Assembly (NCBI RefSeq): GCF_036046055.1
Contig: NZ_CP107939.1
Location: 6,572,001 to 6,636,000, forward strand
Direction: 5' to 3'
Length of the DNA stretch: 64,000 nt
Source: Nocardia sp. NBC_00403
Lineage (GTDB): Bacteria; Actinomycetota; Actinomycetes; Mycobacteriales; Mycobacteriaceae
Notes under the pieces: model-generated
Database searches by the model: none
Told to the model about the DNA's origin: nothing
What the model saw: the letters and a program-made list of their open reading frames with translations, nothing else
In this document: one piece after another, positions 1-8,508 of the stretch
How positions within the stretch are numbered: the stretch's first letter is position 1
Layout: every line of letters begins with the position of its first letter
Translations under genes and position numbers: made by a program

Positions 1-557
1 TGCAGTACGAGATCGACTGCGCCGCTGAGGTAATCCGACGACATGGGCTGATCACGGAGCAGAATTCGGAACCAGATCGCGCCGGCCAGCAGGTCCATGA
101 TCATCGCCGGATCCGCCGTCGCCGGCAGTTCGGCACGGGCGATCGCGCGCTGGAACATCGGCTGCTCGCGGGTGAGGCGTTCGGCAAAGAACGTGTGCGC
201 CACCGCAGCCAGCTCCGGCCTGCGGGGTGCCGCGGCGAGAACGGTGGCGACGATCGGTGCGGTCCGTTCTCCGGTCAGCAGTTGGGTGATCTCCCGGGCC
301 AGCGCGAGGAGGTCGCCGCGCAGGCTGCCGGTGTCCGGCATCGCGAAGGCGAGCAGGTCGGAGTGGACCAGCGCGGCGGCCAGCACCGCATCCTTGGACG
401 GCCACCACCGGTAGATGGTGGTCTTGTTGACGCCGGAGCGGCTTGCGATGGATTCGATGGTCAGACCGTCATAGCCCTGTTCGGCCAGTAGCTCGAGGGT
501 CGCGGCAAAAATCGCCGACGCTTGCCGTGGCCCTCCCCGGGCGCGTTCTTCGCTCAC
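1..557 (-). CDS. TetR/AcrR family transcriptional regulator (3' end cut by window)
   Basis: The reading frame starts at a GTG at 557 and stays open to the window edge, about 185 codons, so the C-terminus is missing. The N-terminus carries a TetR helix-turn-helix: the start of the recognition region reads LTIESIASRSGVNKTTIYRW, followed by WPSKDAVLAAAL. The rest is a helical ligand-binding domain with no recognisable ligand signature. It is divergent from the alpha/beta hydrolase gene at 659. The intergenic gap holds two copies of an 18-bp palindrome, which makes a local autoregulatory and hydrolase-controlling repressor likely (inference). The DNA-binding family is clear from sequence; the ligand is unknown. 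Confidence 0.85.
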   Translation of the reverse strand, partial: MSEERARGGPRQASAIFAATLELLAEQGYDGLTIESIASRSGVNKTTIYRWWPSKDAVLAAALVHSDLLAFAMPDTGSLRGDLLALAREITQLLTGERTAPIVATVLAAAPRRPELAAVAHTFFAERLTREQPMFQRAIARAELPATADPAMIMDLLAGAIWFRILLRDQPMSSDYLSGAVDLVL

Positions 558-569
558 CCCGCCAGGATA

Positions 570-587
570 CAACGCAACGTTGCGTTG
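570..587. promoter_or_regulatory. Palindromic operator 1 for the adjacent TetR regulator
   Basis: CAACGCAACGTTGCGTTG is a perfect 18-bp palindrome, 13 bp upstream of the TetR GTG start. The same palindrome recurs at 625-642. Perfect dyads between a tetR gene and its divergent target are typical TetR operators. Binding is inferred. Confidence 0.75.
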
Positions 588-610
588 CATCTAGCATCGG
601 TATATCTTCA

Positions 611-642
611 AACGCAACGCAACGCAACGCAACGTTGCGTTG
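611..642. promoter_or_regulatory. Operator 2: same palindrome preceded by extra direct half-sites
   Basis: The 18-bp palindrome is repeated exactly at 625-642, with its centre 55 bp from that of operator 1. It is preceded by further head-to-tail AACGC units from 611, so the half-site is iterated several times. It lies 17 bp before the hydrolase start codon at 659, between the likely promoter and the ribosome binding site (AGGAG at 648-652). This position fits repression of the hydrolase gene. Confidence 0.7.
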
Positions 643-658
643 TCGATAGGAGCGTGGA

Positions 659-1375
659 ATGAGCTTTCCCTTGGTATTCGTGCACGGCATTCGGCTGAGC
701 GGTACCTCATGGTCGGTAGTACGCGAGCAGCTCGGCGCGCACCCCTCGGCGGCAGTCGACCTGCCTGGGCACGGTGCGCGGCGCGGCGAACGGTTCACGC
801 TGGCCGCCGCCATCGACGCAGTCGCCGAAGCGGTGGACAACGTCGGCGGCCACGCCGTGGTGGTCGGGCATTCGCTGGGCGGATACGTGAGCATCGCCGC
901 AGCGGCCCGGCATCCAGAGCGAGTGGCCGGGCTGGTGGTCGCCGGGGCAACCTGCGTGCCGAACCGCGGCTTCACGGCTCCGTTCACGCTGATGCATCGC
1001 GTGCTCTCGCGGCAATCCGACGGCGGCGAACGGGCCAGCGGCCGCCTCTTCGACTCGGTGCTCCCACCGCGGGTGGCCGAAGCGATCAAACACGGTGGGA
1101 TTGCCACCGAAGTCATCCCTGACGTGGTCCGAGAAAGCCGGCATTTCGACCCGCTCACCAACCTCGCCGAGTACCCCGGCCCGCTCTGGCTGATCAACGG
1201 CAGTCGCGATCACTTCCGCACCCACGAACGGCGATTCCTTGCCGCGAGCACCGACGGCCGACTACTCATCACGCCGCGGGCAGGTCACTACTTCCCCCTG
1301 GCCCAGCCGACCGAGTTCGCGCAGTGCGTCCTCGACATCTCCTACGCGGTGGCCGGACACCACAGCAGTCGGTGA
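659..1375 (+). CDS. Alpha/beta hydrolase
   Basis: A 238-residue cytoplasmic alpha/beta-hydrolase-fold protein. Visible elements are the oxyanion-hole strand FVHGIRLSG near residue 8, the nucleophile elbow GHSLGGY (Ser in GxSxG) near residue 77, and a late catalytic His in AGHYFPL. The start is ATG 659 with AGGAG at 648-652. No signal peptide is present. The gene is divergent from a TetR gene and carries that regulator's likely operator just upstream, so it is probably the regulated target. The substrate cannot be told from sequence; esterase or lactonase activity is possible. Confidence 0.85.
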   Translation: MSFPLVFVHGIRLSGTSWSVVREQLGAHPSAAVDLPGHGARRGERFTLAAAIDAVAEAVDNVGGHAVVVGHSLGGYVSIAAAARHPERVAGLVVAGATCVPNRGFTAPFTLMHRVLSRQSDGGERASGRLFDSVLPPRVAEAIKHGGIATEVIPDVVRESRHFDPLTNLAEYPGPLWLINGSRDHFRTHERRFLAASTDGRLLITPRAGHYFPLAQPTEFAQCVLDISYAVAGHHSSR

Positions 1376-1483
1376 AGCCCGGCGGAAACTCCGAGGTGCG
1401 CGCCGATGCAAGGGAAGGGGTCCGCCGCTTCGTACGCTGGTTCCGGTTGATCACGTACCGCTTCGATGGAGAAGGGGCTACAC

Positions 1484-2104
1484 ATGATTCACGACACCAC
1501 GGACCAAGGTTTCCGCGTGGACAGATCTCGGCGATCACCGGCCCGTCTCGCGGTCCCCGTACTCTGCGCCTCGCTGCTCGGCGCGCTCGGCGGAGTTCCT
1601 GCCTCCGCCGAGGCACGAGAGGTGAAGGAGTGCACCGACACCGGGTTCGTCCAAGAGATGCTGGACGGACTCAATAAAGTACGATCTCACCACGGAGTCC
1701 CCGCGCTGAAGATCAGCCAAGAGCTGGCGGACTACGCGAAGACGCGCGCGGTGTTCCACGCGGAGAACGGCTCCGTGTCCCACAGAGAACTGGATACGAG
1801 GTACGGCGAAAACGTATTCCTGGCCAGCAGCGATGATTCCAGGCCGACGCCCGCCGGTGATGCCGTCATGCATTGGAAGAATGAGCAAGAGCGCTACGAG
1901 TACGAAGCCGACCGCCCGGCGCCGGGGACCGAGAATTTCACGCAGATGGTGTGGAAGGCCAGTACCACAGTTGGTGTCGGCCGAGCCTGCGTGCTTGCAC
2001 CGGAATCCGAGGATCCGGGCTGGACCTACATCGTGGCGATCTATCGGTCACGCGGCAATATCCCCGGTGAATATCGCGACAACGTATTGCGGGGAACCGA
2101 CTAG
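1484..2104 (+). CDS. Secreted CAP/SCP-domain (PR-1-like) protein
   Basis: The in-frame ATG at 1466 is less likely than the ATG at 1484, because the strong ribosome binding site GGAGAAGGGG (1468-1477) lies between them. The product of about 206 residues has a basic N-terminus and a hydrophobic stretch (LAVPVLCASLLGAL) ending in a probable signal-peptidase site near PASAEA. The mature part is a CAP domain: LDGLNKVRSHHGVPALK, the HxxxE-like SHRELDTRYGENVF, and the CAP signature NFTQMVWKASTTVGVGRA. CAP proteins are extracellular; in bacteria their roles are poorly defined. It follows the hydrolase at about 100 bp and is probably separately translated. Confidence 0.85.
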   Translation: MIHDTTDQGFRVDRSRRSPARLAVPVLCASLLGALGGVPASAEAREVKECTDTGFVQEMLDGLNKVRSHHGVPALKISQELADYAKTRAVFHAENGSVSHRELDTRYGENVFLASSDDSRPTPAGDAVMHWKNEQERYEYEADRPAPGTENFTQMVWKASTTVGVGRACVLAPESEDPGWTYIVAIYRSRGNIPGEYRDNVLRGTD

Positions 2105-2117
2105 CGAGGCCGAGTCG

Positions 2118-2453
2118 TCATGAACGAATCGCGCAAGTCAGGTCGACCGGATCGACTACCACAGCGAACCGATCGCCGACCTCCCAGGCCGGGTCCCGAG
2201 TACTGCGCTCGCAGTCGGCGTCGAAGGTGTCGAAGCCCGGCCCGCTGAACCGCACGGTCAGTTCTGCGACTTCGTCCGCTTCACCGCTGATGTGCATCCC
2301 GTCGACAGAGATGACCTCGGCCGTCCCGGCGACCCCAGCCGCATCGAATCGTTCCGCCAACCGCCGCTCGAACAGGACCTGGAGATCCGGTTCCTGTCCA
2401 TGCAAAGCCCTTACCCCCGCCTTATCTCCGCATAGGCAATCACGAACCGTCAT
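2118..2453 (-). CDS. Small hypothetical protein
   Basis: A 111-residue soluble protein with no recognised domain. It reads as an acidic alpha/beta protein (VLFERRLAERFDAAGVAGTA near residue 26; VSVDG-type strands; WEVGDRFAVVVDPVD near the end). It is convergent with the CAP gene, whose stop is only 13 bp away. Codon use looks coding, and the protein lacks the Arg/Ser/Pro-rich character of shadow frames here. The function is unknown and the start is uncertain. Confidence 0.55.
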   Translation of the reverse strand: MTVRDCLCGDKAGVRALHGQEPDLQVLFERRLAERFDAAGVAGTAEVISVDGMHISGEADEVAELTVRFSGPGFDTFDADCERSTRDPAWEVGDRFAVVVDPVDLTCAIRS

Positions 2454-2584
2454 CTCGGGGCCGGACGGTTCGCCACATCGAGTGGGTCACGATTGCGACG
2501 GAAAGGTCGGGGCAACATCCGACCGGTATTGACAGCCGAGAGTGCGGGTCACACGTTCGGGTCCAGCGATCGGTGCCTGTCGAT

Positions 2585-3043
2585 CTATCCGCCGTAGAAC
2601 TTCTTGGCGCGCTCCTGGATTTCTTCTATCGACAGGTCCTCTTTGTGGGTGCATACAATCCAGACGTGGCCGAACGGGTCCACCAGCGTCCCGCTGCGGT
2701 CGCCGTAGAACAGATCGCTCACTGCGCTGAATTCTCGGGCACCCAGCTCCAGCGCCTGAGCGAAGTGCTTGTCGACGTCCTCCACATACAGCCGGAGACC
2801 AACCGAGGCCTGGGACTGCGCTGGGCTCGTCAGCGGATGCCCCTCAGAAGGCTCGGTGAGAACCAGCGAAGAATCGCCGATCCTCAGCTCCGCATGATCA
2901 ATGCGACCGCTCGGTGATTCCCCCCGGTAAAGCTCGACGGCATCAAAAGCCCTCTTGTAGAACTCGATTGCCGACCGCGCATCCGCGACTGCCAAGTACA
3001 CGGTCATGCTGTGCTGCCCGTGGGGAATCGGACTAACCGCCAT
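2585..3043 (-). CDS. VOC family (glyoxalase/PhnB-like) protein
   Basis: A 152-residue protein with the paired beta-alpha-beta-beta-beta fold of vicinal oxygen chelate proteins. It has an N-terminal module (MTVYLAVADARSAIEFYKRA) and a C-terminal module (GLRLYVEDVDKHFAQALELG) ending in the typical strand SGTLVDPFGHVWIVCTH. This arrangement matches the PhnB-like / YdcJ-type subgroup found as stand-alone proteins in actinobacteria. The reaction cannot be assigned; members include metal-dependent dioxygenases, resistance proteins and non-catalytic binders. It is upstream of, and codirectional with, the small gene at 2118. Confidence 0.85.
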   Translation of the reverse strand: MAVSPIPHGQHSMTVYLAVADARSAIEFYKRAFDAVELYRGESPSGRIDHAELRIGDSSLVLTEPSEGHPLTSPAQSQASVGLRLYVEDVDKHFAQALELGAREFSAVSDLFYGDRSGTLVDPFGHVWIVCTHKEDLSIEEIQERAKKFYGG

Positions 3044-3103
3044 GGGGACTCCTTACTTCGGTTCCGGTCGTTCGGGTGGGTACGTCTCGAAGGAGCTATA
3101 CCT

Positions 3104-4400
3104 TCAGACGTACAACGGAGGAGAAGGTGGGAACACAACCGGCAACGCTGTCAATGCTCGGTGAAATGGGCCAGGGCGCCACACGAGCTCCTCTTCGGCA
3201 ACCGCTAGTTTCAGTTCCGGGAGGATGTCCAGGAGTTGATCGATGACGTCCTGCGCGAGCAGCAGCCCGTACGGCCGGGCGTGAGCAGGACAGGCATGTG
3301 GGCCGGTGCTGAACGCCAGATTCCATCCGTTGTCCAGGAATTCGCCTGTGTTCATCTCCGGATCCGTATTACAGGCGGCCATACTGATGATTACCGGCTG
3401 ATTCGCCGGCAGCCACACGCCCTCGATCAGAATTGGCTGGCGAGGATAGGTAACCATTCACCGCCGCAGGATCGGTGTTGCACGCTGCGAGGCTGATCAC
3501 GACCGGTTCGTGCATCGATAACAGCAGATCGCCGAGTATTTGTGGCTGCCGCGGATAACTGAAGCAGGAGTTCGCCAATGGTGGATCGGTGAACAACACC
3601 TCATCGATCGCGTCCCGGGTGGACAGGGCTCCCGCGAGCAGCTCACTGCCGAATCTGTCATCGGTTGCCATCAACAGCAACGTGTTGACGATGAGGTTCG
3701 ATGTGGGTTCGGTGCCCGTGGCATACAACATCGCCATCTGTTGCACCATCTCTGCTTCGTCCAAGGCGGAGGGATGCTCCAGCAGCCAGGACGTCACATC
3801 CGTGGCCGGGGCTTCCCGCTTGGCCGAAATCACCTCCAGCATCGCCGAGGTGAACATCCGATTACCCGCCTCGGCCGATGCAGCGTCGTCCGCATTGCGC
3901 AGCGTCACCAGCGCCGCGAACACTTCCTCCCCCGCCTCCGGCGAGAACCCCAGCAAATCGTTGAGCACCTGGGCGGTGAGCGGCACCGCATACTGGCTGA
4001 GCAGGTCGGCCGAACCGGACTCGCAGAAACTGTCGATCAGCGCCGCCGCGGTGCGTTCGACCGTACCGCGCAGCGCATAGAGATCGATTTTGTCGAGACT
4101 ATCGGTGTCGGCACGCCGGTACCTTGCATGTTCTTCGCCTGTGGTCCGCGATGCGTTGGGCTGCCACTCCATCATCGACAACACCGGGCAATCCGCCGGA
4201 ACCGTGGACTGCCAGACTCGCGGATCGGCTGGAAAATGTAGGGGGTCGCCCAGTATGTGTAGTGCCTCGCGATAGCCGATCACCAATGTCGCAGGCACAC
4301 CGGGCGCTACCTCCACCGGCACGAGCGAGCCATGGTTGCGGCGCATGTCCCGGTAGGCGCCATGCGGATCAGCCGCGAACTCGCCCGAATAGAGCGTCAC
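3104..4400 (-). pseudogene. Cytochrome P450, CYP157-like, frameshifted with an internal duplication
   Basis: The frame from 4400 (GTG) encodes a P450 N-terminal body (FAADPHGAYRDMRRNHGSLV, HFPADPRVWQ, an I-helix region LYATGTEPTSN). It runs to SYPRQP...ACNTDP and then leaves frame near 3470. A second frame, open to 3104, repeats the same element (TYPRQPILIEGV...ACNTDPEMNTG) and supplies the haem-binding loop FSTGPHACPAHARPYG. The segment between K-helix and haem loop is therefore present twice in tandem, in two frames and with diverged sequence. The K-helix reads DEVLFTDPP, so the Arg of the classical ExxR pair is absent, as known for CYP157 enzymes of actinomycete conservons. No conservon partner genes (cvnABCD) are next to it. 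The gene as read cannot give a normal P450. Confidence 0.8.
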
Positions 4401-5377
4401 CTGCGTGGGCCGACGAGGTCAGCCGGCGCTGACAGGTGAACGATCCGACAGATCTGCTGTGTCGTTGAATGCGCCAGGGACGATGACATAGTCAAAAGAC
4501 CGCTCCTCACAACGATTAGAAAACTGACGACGAGATCCGCTTATCGGCATGGTCTTTCACACGCGGATGCGGCCGCGTCGGACGCGGTCGCGGATTGCTG
4601 CCGGAACGCTGCCGGGTTGCCATGAATCCCAACGGTTTCCGTGTGGTTGTACGGTCTTGGTACCCCTTGAACTCCCGTGCTCATGCGGCTCGTTTCGGCG
4701 GGCGCGGTTATCGAACTCATGTCCGAAACCGGCCGGTGACTCAAAACTGTTCGACCGCAGCGTGTTTCGATATCAACGGCTTGATGATACCCATCTATCC
4801 TCGAAACCGCAGCCGAAGACCGGCTGAACGGTCGGTATCCGTTGCAATGCACGGCCTTTGCCGAGCTCGGCGGTCCCACGGGGTGGCAGCTGGAACGAAG
4901 CTCCCCGATACCCGAGGACACCTAGTAGTACCGGTTGCACCGGCCACAGGCATGGTTCGCGCATCTGCGATGTTCAGGTGCTACTACGGATTCCGCGTCC
5001 ACCACGCGACGCCCCTCGGGCCACACGACATCGATGGGAACGCCCCACCCGCGATCTTGTGCACAGCCGGTCTGTGACCAGATGATCTTCTGCCGATGAC
5101 AATGATGTGTCGGCACGTCCGGTTCACGCCGGCGGCGTTACCGCTTCCATGAAGCACACTGCTGTTCGGCGCGATGATGCGAGTCAGTACCTGGAGCGAT
5201 ACAGCTGACGCCGACGAGGTCTGCCGTGCTGTGCTCGGCGAGGATCTGCCGGATTGCTTCATACACCGACTGGACCGTGATCTCAGCAGGTTGGTCCTCG
5301 CGATTGCTGCGATGAGGGGCCGCGCACTTACGTTCGGACTGGCTTCGGTACGGATCCTCGCCGAATGGGTCCGCGCT
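4401..5377. other. Gene-poor stretch, no convincing coding sequence
   Basis: Roughly 1 kb without a frame that shows coding character. The part just upstream of the P450 (about 4440-4560) is lower in GC than the surroundings. Several short open frames exist on both strands, but all are Arg/Ser/Pro-rich and start without ribosome binding sites. The stretch may be debris of the same rearrangement that damaged the P450. Confidence 0.5.
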
Positions 5378-5542
5378 TCAGTCCCACTTCCGGGCAGGGA
5401 AGGCGTCGTCGGCTCGATGGTCGCCGAGGTACCGGATCACCTCGCGCACTCCTGGCGTGAACTTCAGGACTCGGTCGAAGAAGGCTCGAGCGGGCTCGAG
5501 TACACCCACTGGCCTGCTCAGACCACCGAACTCACGTGGCAC
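5378..5542 (-). CDS. Possible small ORF or coding remnant, in frame behind the next gene
   Basis: A 66-codon open stretch (5378-5578) follows directly, in the same frame, after the TGA stop (5579-5581) of the small conserved gene upstream. A GTG at 5542 would give a 54-residue product containing PREFGGLSRPVGVLEPARAF and ending in PARKWD. Its amino-acid composition looks protein-like rather than antisense-like. There is no good ribosome binding site and the family is unknown, so it may be a separate small gene, a remnant, or chance. Confidence 0.3.
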   Translation of the reverse strand: MPREFGGLSRPVGVLEPARAFFDRVLKFTPGVREVIRYLGDHRADDAFPARKWD

Positions 5543-5578
5543 CCATTCGCCGAGCCCGAGTATCCGATGGGACGAACC

Positions 5579-5929
5579 TCAGGATTCGTTGCGCGCCTTG
5601 GGGAAACGGGTCTGGCGAGCCACCCAGCCTGCCATCTTCGCCCAGTGACCCTTGCGGGGCGTCGCGATGGAGGTGAGTTCGCGGTTCCATTCGTCGGCTT
5701 CGGTGAGGCCGTCGACGGTGGCGATCAGGTTCTTGGCGGTGTCGAGGTCGGGGACGACCTGGTCGCCGAGGATGCCGTCGGAGCCGACGAGGGTGACTCG
5801 GACGCCGAGGCGGCCGATCGGCTGGAGAACGGCCGTTGCAGAGCCGCCGTGCTCGGCGACGAATCCCTTGACGGAGTCCACTAGGGAGCCCGACAGCTGT
5901 ACTGGGGCCGGGGCGGCAGGAGCACTCAT
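5579..5929 (-). CDS. Conserved hypothetical protein next to qor
   Basis: A 116-residue cytoplasmic protein with regular secondary structure (LVDSVKGFVAEHGGSATAVL; PIGRLGVRVTLVGSDGILGD; VDGLTEADEWNREL; ending GWVARQTRFPKARNES). It resembles a short conserved protein I recall beside the quinone oxidoreductase gene in mycolic-acid actinobacteria (recognition from memory, not a search). It is divergent from qor, with about 60 bp between the two starts, so the two probably share a promoter region. No function is assigned. Confidence 0.75.
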   Translation of the reverse strand: MSAPAAPAPVQLSGSLVDSVKGFVAEHGGSATAVLQPIGRLGVRVTLVGSDGILGDQVVPDLDTAKNLIATVDGLTEADEWNRELTSIATPRKGHWAKMAGWVARQTRFPKARNES

Positions 5930-5990
5930 GGACGTTAGTTTACTGACCGGTACGTTCGGGTCCAGAGGCTATGGGTGTAGAACGGATCTC

Positions 5991-6956
5991 ATGCGCGCGA
6001 TTCAGGTTTCCGAGCACGGCGGCCCCGAGGTCCTGGAGTTCGTCGAAGTTCCGGATCCGCAGATCGGTCCGGATCAGCTGCTGGTCGATACCGAGGCCAT
6101 CGGGATCAACTTCATCGACACCTATGTCCGGACCGGGCGATACCCGCAGACGGTGCCTTACATCCCGGGGGCCGAAGGCACCGGGATCGTGGCCGAGGTC
6201 GGCGCTGATGTGACCGAATTCGCAGTCGGCGACCGGGTCGCCTGGGCGGCGGCGCCGGGTAGCTACGCCCAGCGGGTCGCGGTGAACGCCGCGGTCGCGG
6301 TCGCGGTACCCGACGGGGTGGCCCCGCCGGTCGCCGCGTCGGCCCTGCTGCAAGGGATGACCGCGCACTACCTGATCGAATCGATCTACAAGCCCGAACC
6401 TGGTGAGACGGTGCTGGTACACGCGGGTGCGGGTGGTGTCGGCCTGATGCTCACCCAGCTCGCCGCCAACCGTGGAGTGCGAGTCATCACCACGGTGTCG
6501 TCGGATGCGAAGGAAAAGCTGTCCAGGGAGGCCGGCGCGGTGGAGGTGCTGCGCTACAGCGACGATCTCGCCGAACAGGTACGGGCGCTCACCGGCGGTG
6601 CCGGTGTCGCCGCCGCGTACGACGGGGTGGGCGCTGCGACCTTCGAAGCCAGTCTGGCCTCGTTGCGCATTCGCGGCACGCTCGCGCTGTTCGGCGCTGC
6701 CAGCGGGCCGGTGCCGCCATTCGATCTGCAACGTCTCAATCCCGCGGGCTCATTGTTCGTCACCCGCCCGACCCTGCTCCACTACACCCGTGATCGCGCA
6801 GAACTGCTGTGGCGCGCAGACGATATCCTCTCCGCGATCGCCGACGGCTCGCTGCATGTCAGAATCGGTGCGACCTACCCGCTTGCCGACGCTGCGCAGG
6901 CGCATCGCGATCTCGAAGGCCGCAAGACCACCGGCTCTATCGTGCTGCTGCCATAG
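5991..6956 (+). CDS. qor: NADPH:quinone oxidoreductase / zinc-free MDR oxidoreductase
   Basis: A 321-residue medium-chain dehydrogenase/reductase. The N-terminus MRAIQVSEHGGPEVLEFVEV and the GAEGTGIVAEVGADV segment are characteristic of quinone oxidoreductases, and the Rossmann motif is HAGAGGVGLMLTQLA. The structural-zinc cysteines and catalytic zinc ligands of alcohol dehydrogenases are absent. An upstream extension of the frame exists, but ATG 5991 gives the family N-terminus. Family members reduce quinones with NADPH in the cytoplasm. The neighbourhood (ctaB a few kb away, then tkt) matches the Rv1454c region of M. tuberculosis. Confidence 0.9.
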   Translation: MRAIQVSEHGGPEVLEFVEVPDPQIGPDQLLVDTEAIGINFIDTYVRTGRYPQTVPYIPGAEGTGIVAEVGADVTEFAVGDRVAWAAAPGSYAQRVAVNAAVAVAVPDGVAPPVAASALLQGMTAHYLIESIYKPEPGETVLVHAGAGGVGLMLTQLAANRGVRVITTVSSDAKEKLSREAGAVEVLRYSDDLAEQVRALTGGAGVAAAYDGVGAATFEASLASLRIRGTLALFGAASGPVPPFDLQRLNPAGSLFVTRPTLLHYTRDRAELLWRADDILSAIADGSLHVRIGATYPLADAAQAHRDLEGRKTTGSIVLLP

Positions 6957-7021
6957 GCGAGTGCGCGTGAATTGGGCCGTCGCCTCAGCATCCTGCGGTC
7001 ACGAGTCCCAACATACTGCGG

Positions 7022-8182
7022 TTATGCGGGTCGGAGCGGCGGGCTGGCGAGACCACACAGTGCCAGGCTCGCGAGCCGAATAATGGCTATCTGGAACGCT
7101 TCGCTTTTCGGCGCGAACCCGCCTTCGGTCACGGATATCACCACGCTGGCGCGACCTTCCGGGCTGCTGAGCATCTCGGACGAATAGCCTGGCATGCGGC
7201 CGTCGTGCCCGAGACCGACACAGTCCGAAGGGAAGTCCCACTGGAACAGTCCGAGTCCATACCCCAGGGCCGAACTCAGCCGGTGGATATCGCGCATCTC
7301 CTCCATCAGGGCACGCGACAACAGCCGTCCGCTCGCCAGGGCCGACACAAACGTCGTGAGATCCTCTGTCGTGGAGATGATCTCGCCGGATGCACCCGCC
7401 CAGGAGGGATTGAGTCGGGTGATGTCGAAGAGCTTGCTTTCACCGTCTTCGGTATAAGGCAGGTAGCCATGCGCGTGCGGCCCGAGAATCTCCATCGCCT
7501 GCCCCGGCAGCTCGGTGCGCCACAGTCCGAGGGGCAACACGATGCGGAGATTGACCTGCCAGGCGTAGGGCGTCCCGGTGAGCTTCTCGATCAGCAGACC
7601 CGCGAGCACGTAGTTCGTGTTGGAATACGACCAACCTGTCCCAGGATCGAATTTCAGCGGTTCGGCCGCAACGAATCGCACGATCTCGTCAGGGAGGTAA
7701 GTGCGGAATACGTCGTCGACCAGGACCGGGTCGGCGGCATCCGCCGGGTCCGAGGTGCGGGTGTGACTACCCAGACCGCTGGTGTGCTGCAAGATCATTC
7801 GCACAGTGATGCGGCGATCCAAGCCGAATTGCGGCAGGTACCGTGCGACCGGGTCGTCGAGGCCGAGCTTTCCCTCATCGACGAGCTGCAACAGCACCGT
7901 CGCGATGAACGTCTTGGTAATGCTGCCCACCCGGAATCGCCCATCCACCGGAACACCTTCCGGGCGGCCGATTTCCGCAACACCAGCGCTACCGGCCCAC
8001 TCACCGGACCGATCGCGTACTCGGAGTTGGACCCCGGTTGCTCCGGCCGCGACGAAGTCGTTCATCGCCTGCTGCAGAGCGGCTCGATCTGCTCCGCCGG
8101 ATTCGGCAACGGCATTCGTGCCCGCCGATCCGGTCAAGGCCACGATCGCCGCCACCGCGACGATCCCCGCGCGAATCCTCAT
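7022..8182 (-). CDS. Secreted serine hydrolase, class C beta-lactamase / D-Ala-D-Ala carboxypeptidase family
   Basis: The ATG at 8182 is chosen over the longer frame because a strong GAGGGGG lies just upstream and the protein then begins with a signal peptide (MRIRAGIVAVAAIVALTGSAG, cut near NAVAES). The mature domain has the penicillin-binding triad: Ser-x-x-Lys in GSITKTF, Tyr-x-Asn in YSNTNY, and the HxG motif in GLGHDGRMPG. The length of about 386 residues fits the beta-lactamase-related serine hydrolases (PF00144). It acts outside the membrane; possible substrates are peptidoglycan peptides or ester compounds. It is convergent with qor. Confidence 0.9.
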   Translation of the reverse strand: MRIRAGIVAVAAIVALTGSAGTNAVAESGGADRAALQQAMNDFVAAGATGVQLRVRDRSGEWAGSAGVAEIGRPEGVPVDGRFRVGSITKTFIATVLLQLVDEGKLGLDDPVARYLPQFGLDRRITVRMILQHTSGLGSHTRTSDPADAADPVLVDDVFRTYLPDEIVRFVAAEPLKFDPGTGWSYSNTNYVLAGLLIEKLTGTPYAWQVNLRIVLPLGLWRTELPGQAMEILGPHAHGYLPYTEDGESKLFDITRLNPSWAGASGEIISTTEDLTTFVSALASGRLLSRALMEEMRDIHRLSSALGYGLGLFQWDFPSDCVGLGHDGRMPGYSSEMLSSPEGRASVVISVTEGGFAPKSEAFQIAIIRLASLALCGLASPPLRPA

Positions 8183-8301
8183 GCACCCCCTCAACGACAT
8201 CGGTAGCGCTGACCCTGCCATCCCGCTGCTGTTGCGGCAAGCGGCTTTTCGGCTGTGCGCGAGCGCCATCCCGCCGTCACCACCCGGCCGCGCCGCTGCT
8301 A

Positions 8302-8457
8302 TCAGCTGAAGTCATAGAACAGACGCTGCACGAGAATCGTTCCAGCAATTATGCCGCGCGCAACCCAGGTTTCGAGTCGATCCAGAAATAGAACGCCGAT
8401 CGCAGCGGCGACGAGAGCGGCGCTCAGGTGGAACGCAGCGTTGGCTACGAACAGCAT
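8302..8457 (-). CDS. Possible 51-residue membrane protein
   Basis: An ATG at 8457 opens 51 codons ending at TGA 8302. The product reads MLFVANAAFHLSAALVAAAI, then [15 protein letters not shown], then a second hydrophobic segment ending RLFYDFS. That gives two transmembrane segments joined by a short charged loop. An in-frame stop directly precedes the ATG and the ribosome binding site is weak. It is either a genuine small membrane protein or the surviving C-terminus of a larger one. No other gene candidate is visible between 8183 and 8508. Confidence 0.4.
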   Translation of the reverse strand: MLFVANAAFHLSAALVAAAIGVLFLDRLETWVARGIIAGTILVQRLFYDFS

Positions 8458-8508
8458 TCACCGCACCGGCCGTCCAGCGGCCGATTGTGCTACGCACGCC
8501 AACCACAA

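Noticed and set aside
3104..4400. Conservon (cvnABCD-P450) operon
   Set aside because: The P450 is CYP157-like, but no sensor kinase, roadblock, DUF742 or small GTPase genes lie next to it.
4595..5077. 160-codon plus-strand ORF in the gene-poor stretch
   Set aside because: Arg/Ser/Pro-rich with scattered Cys and no start signal; no protein-like pattern.
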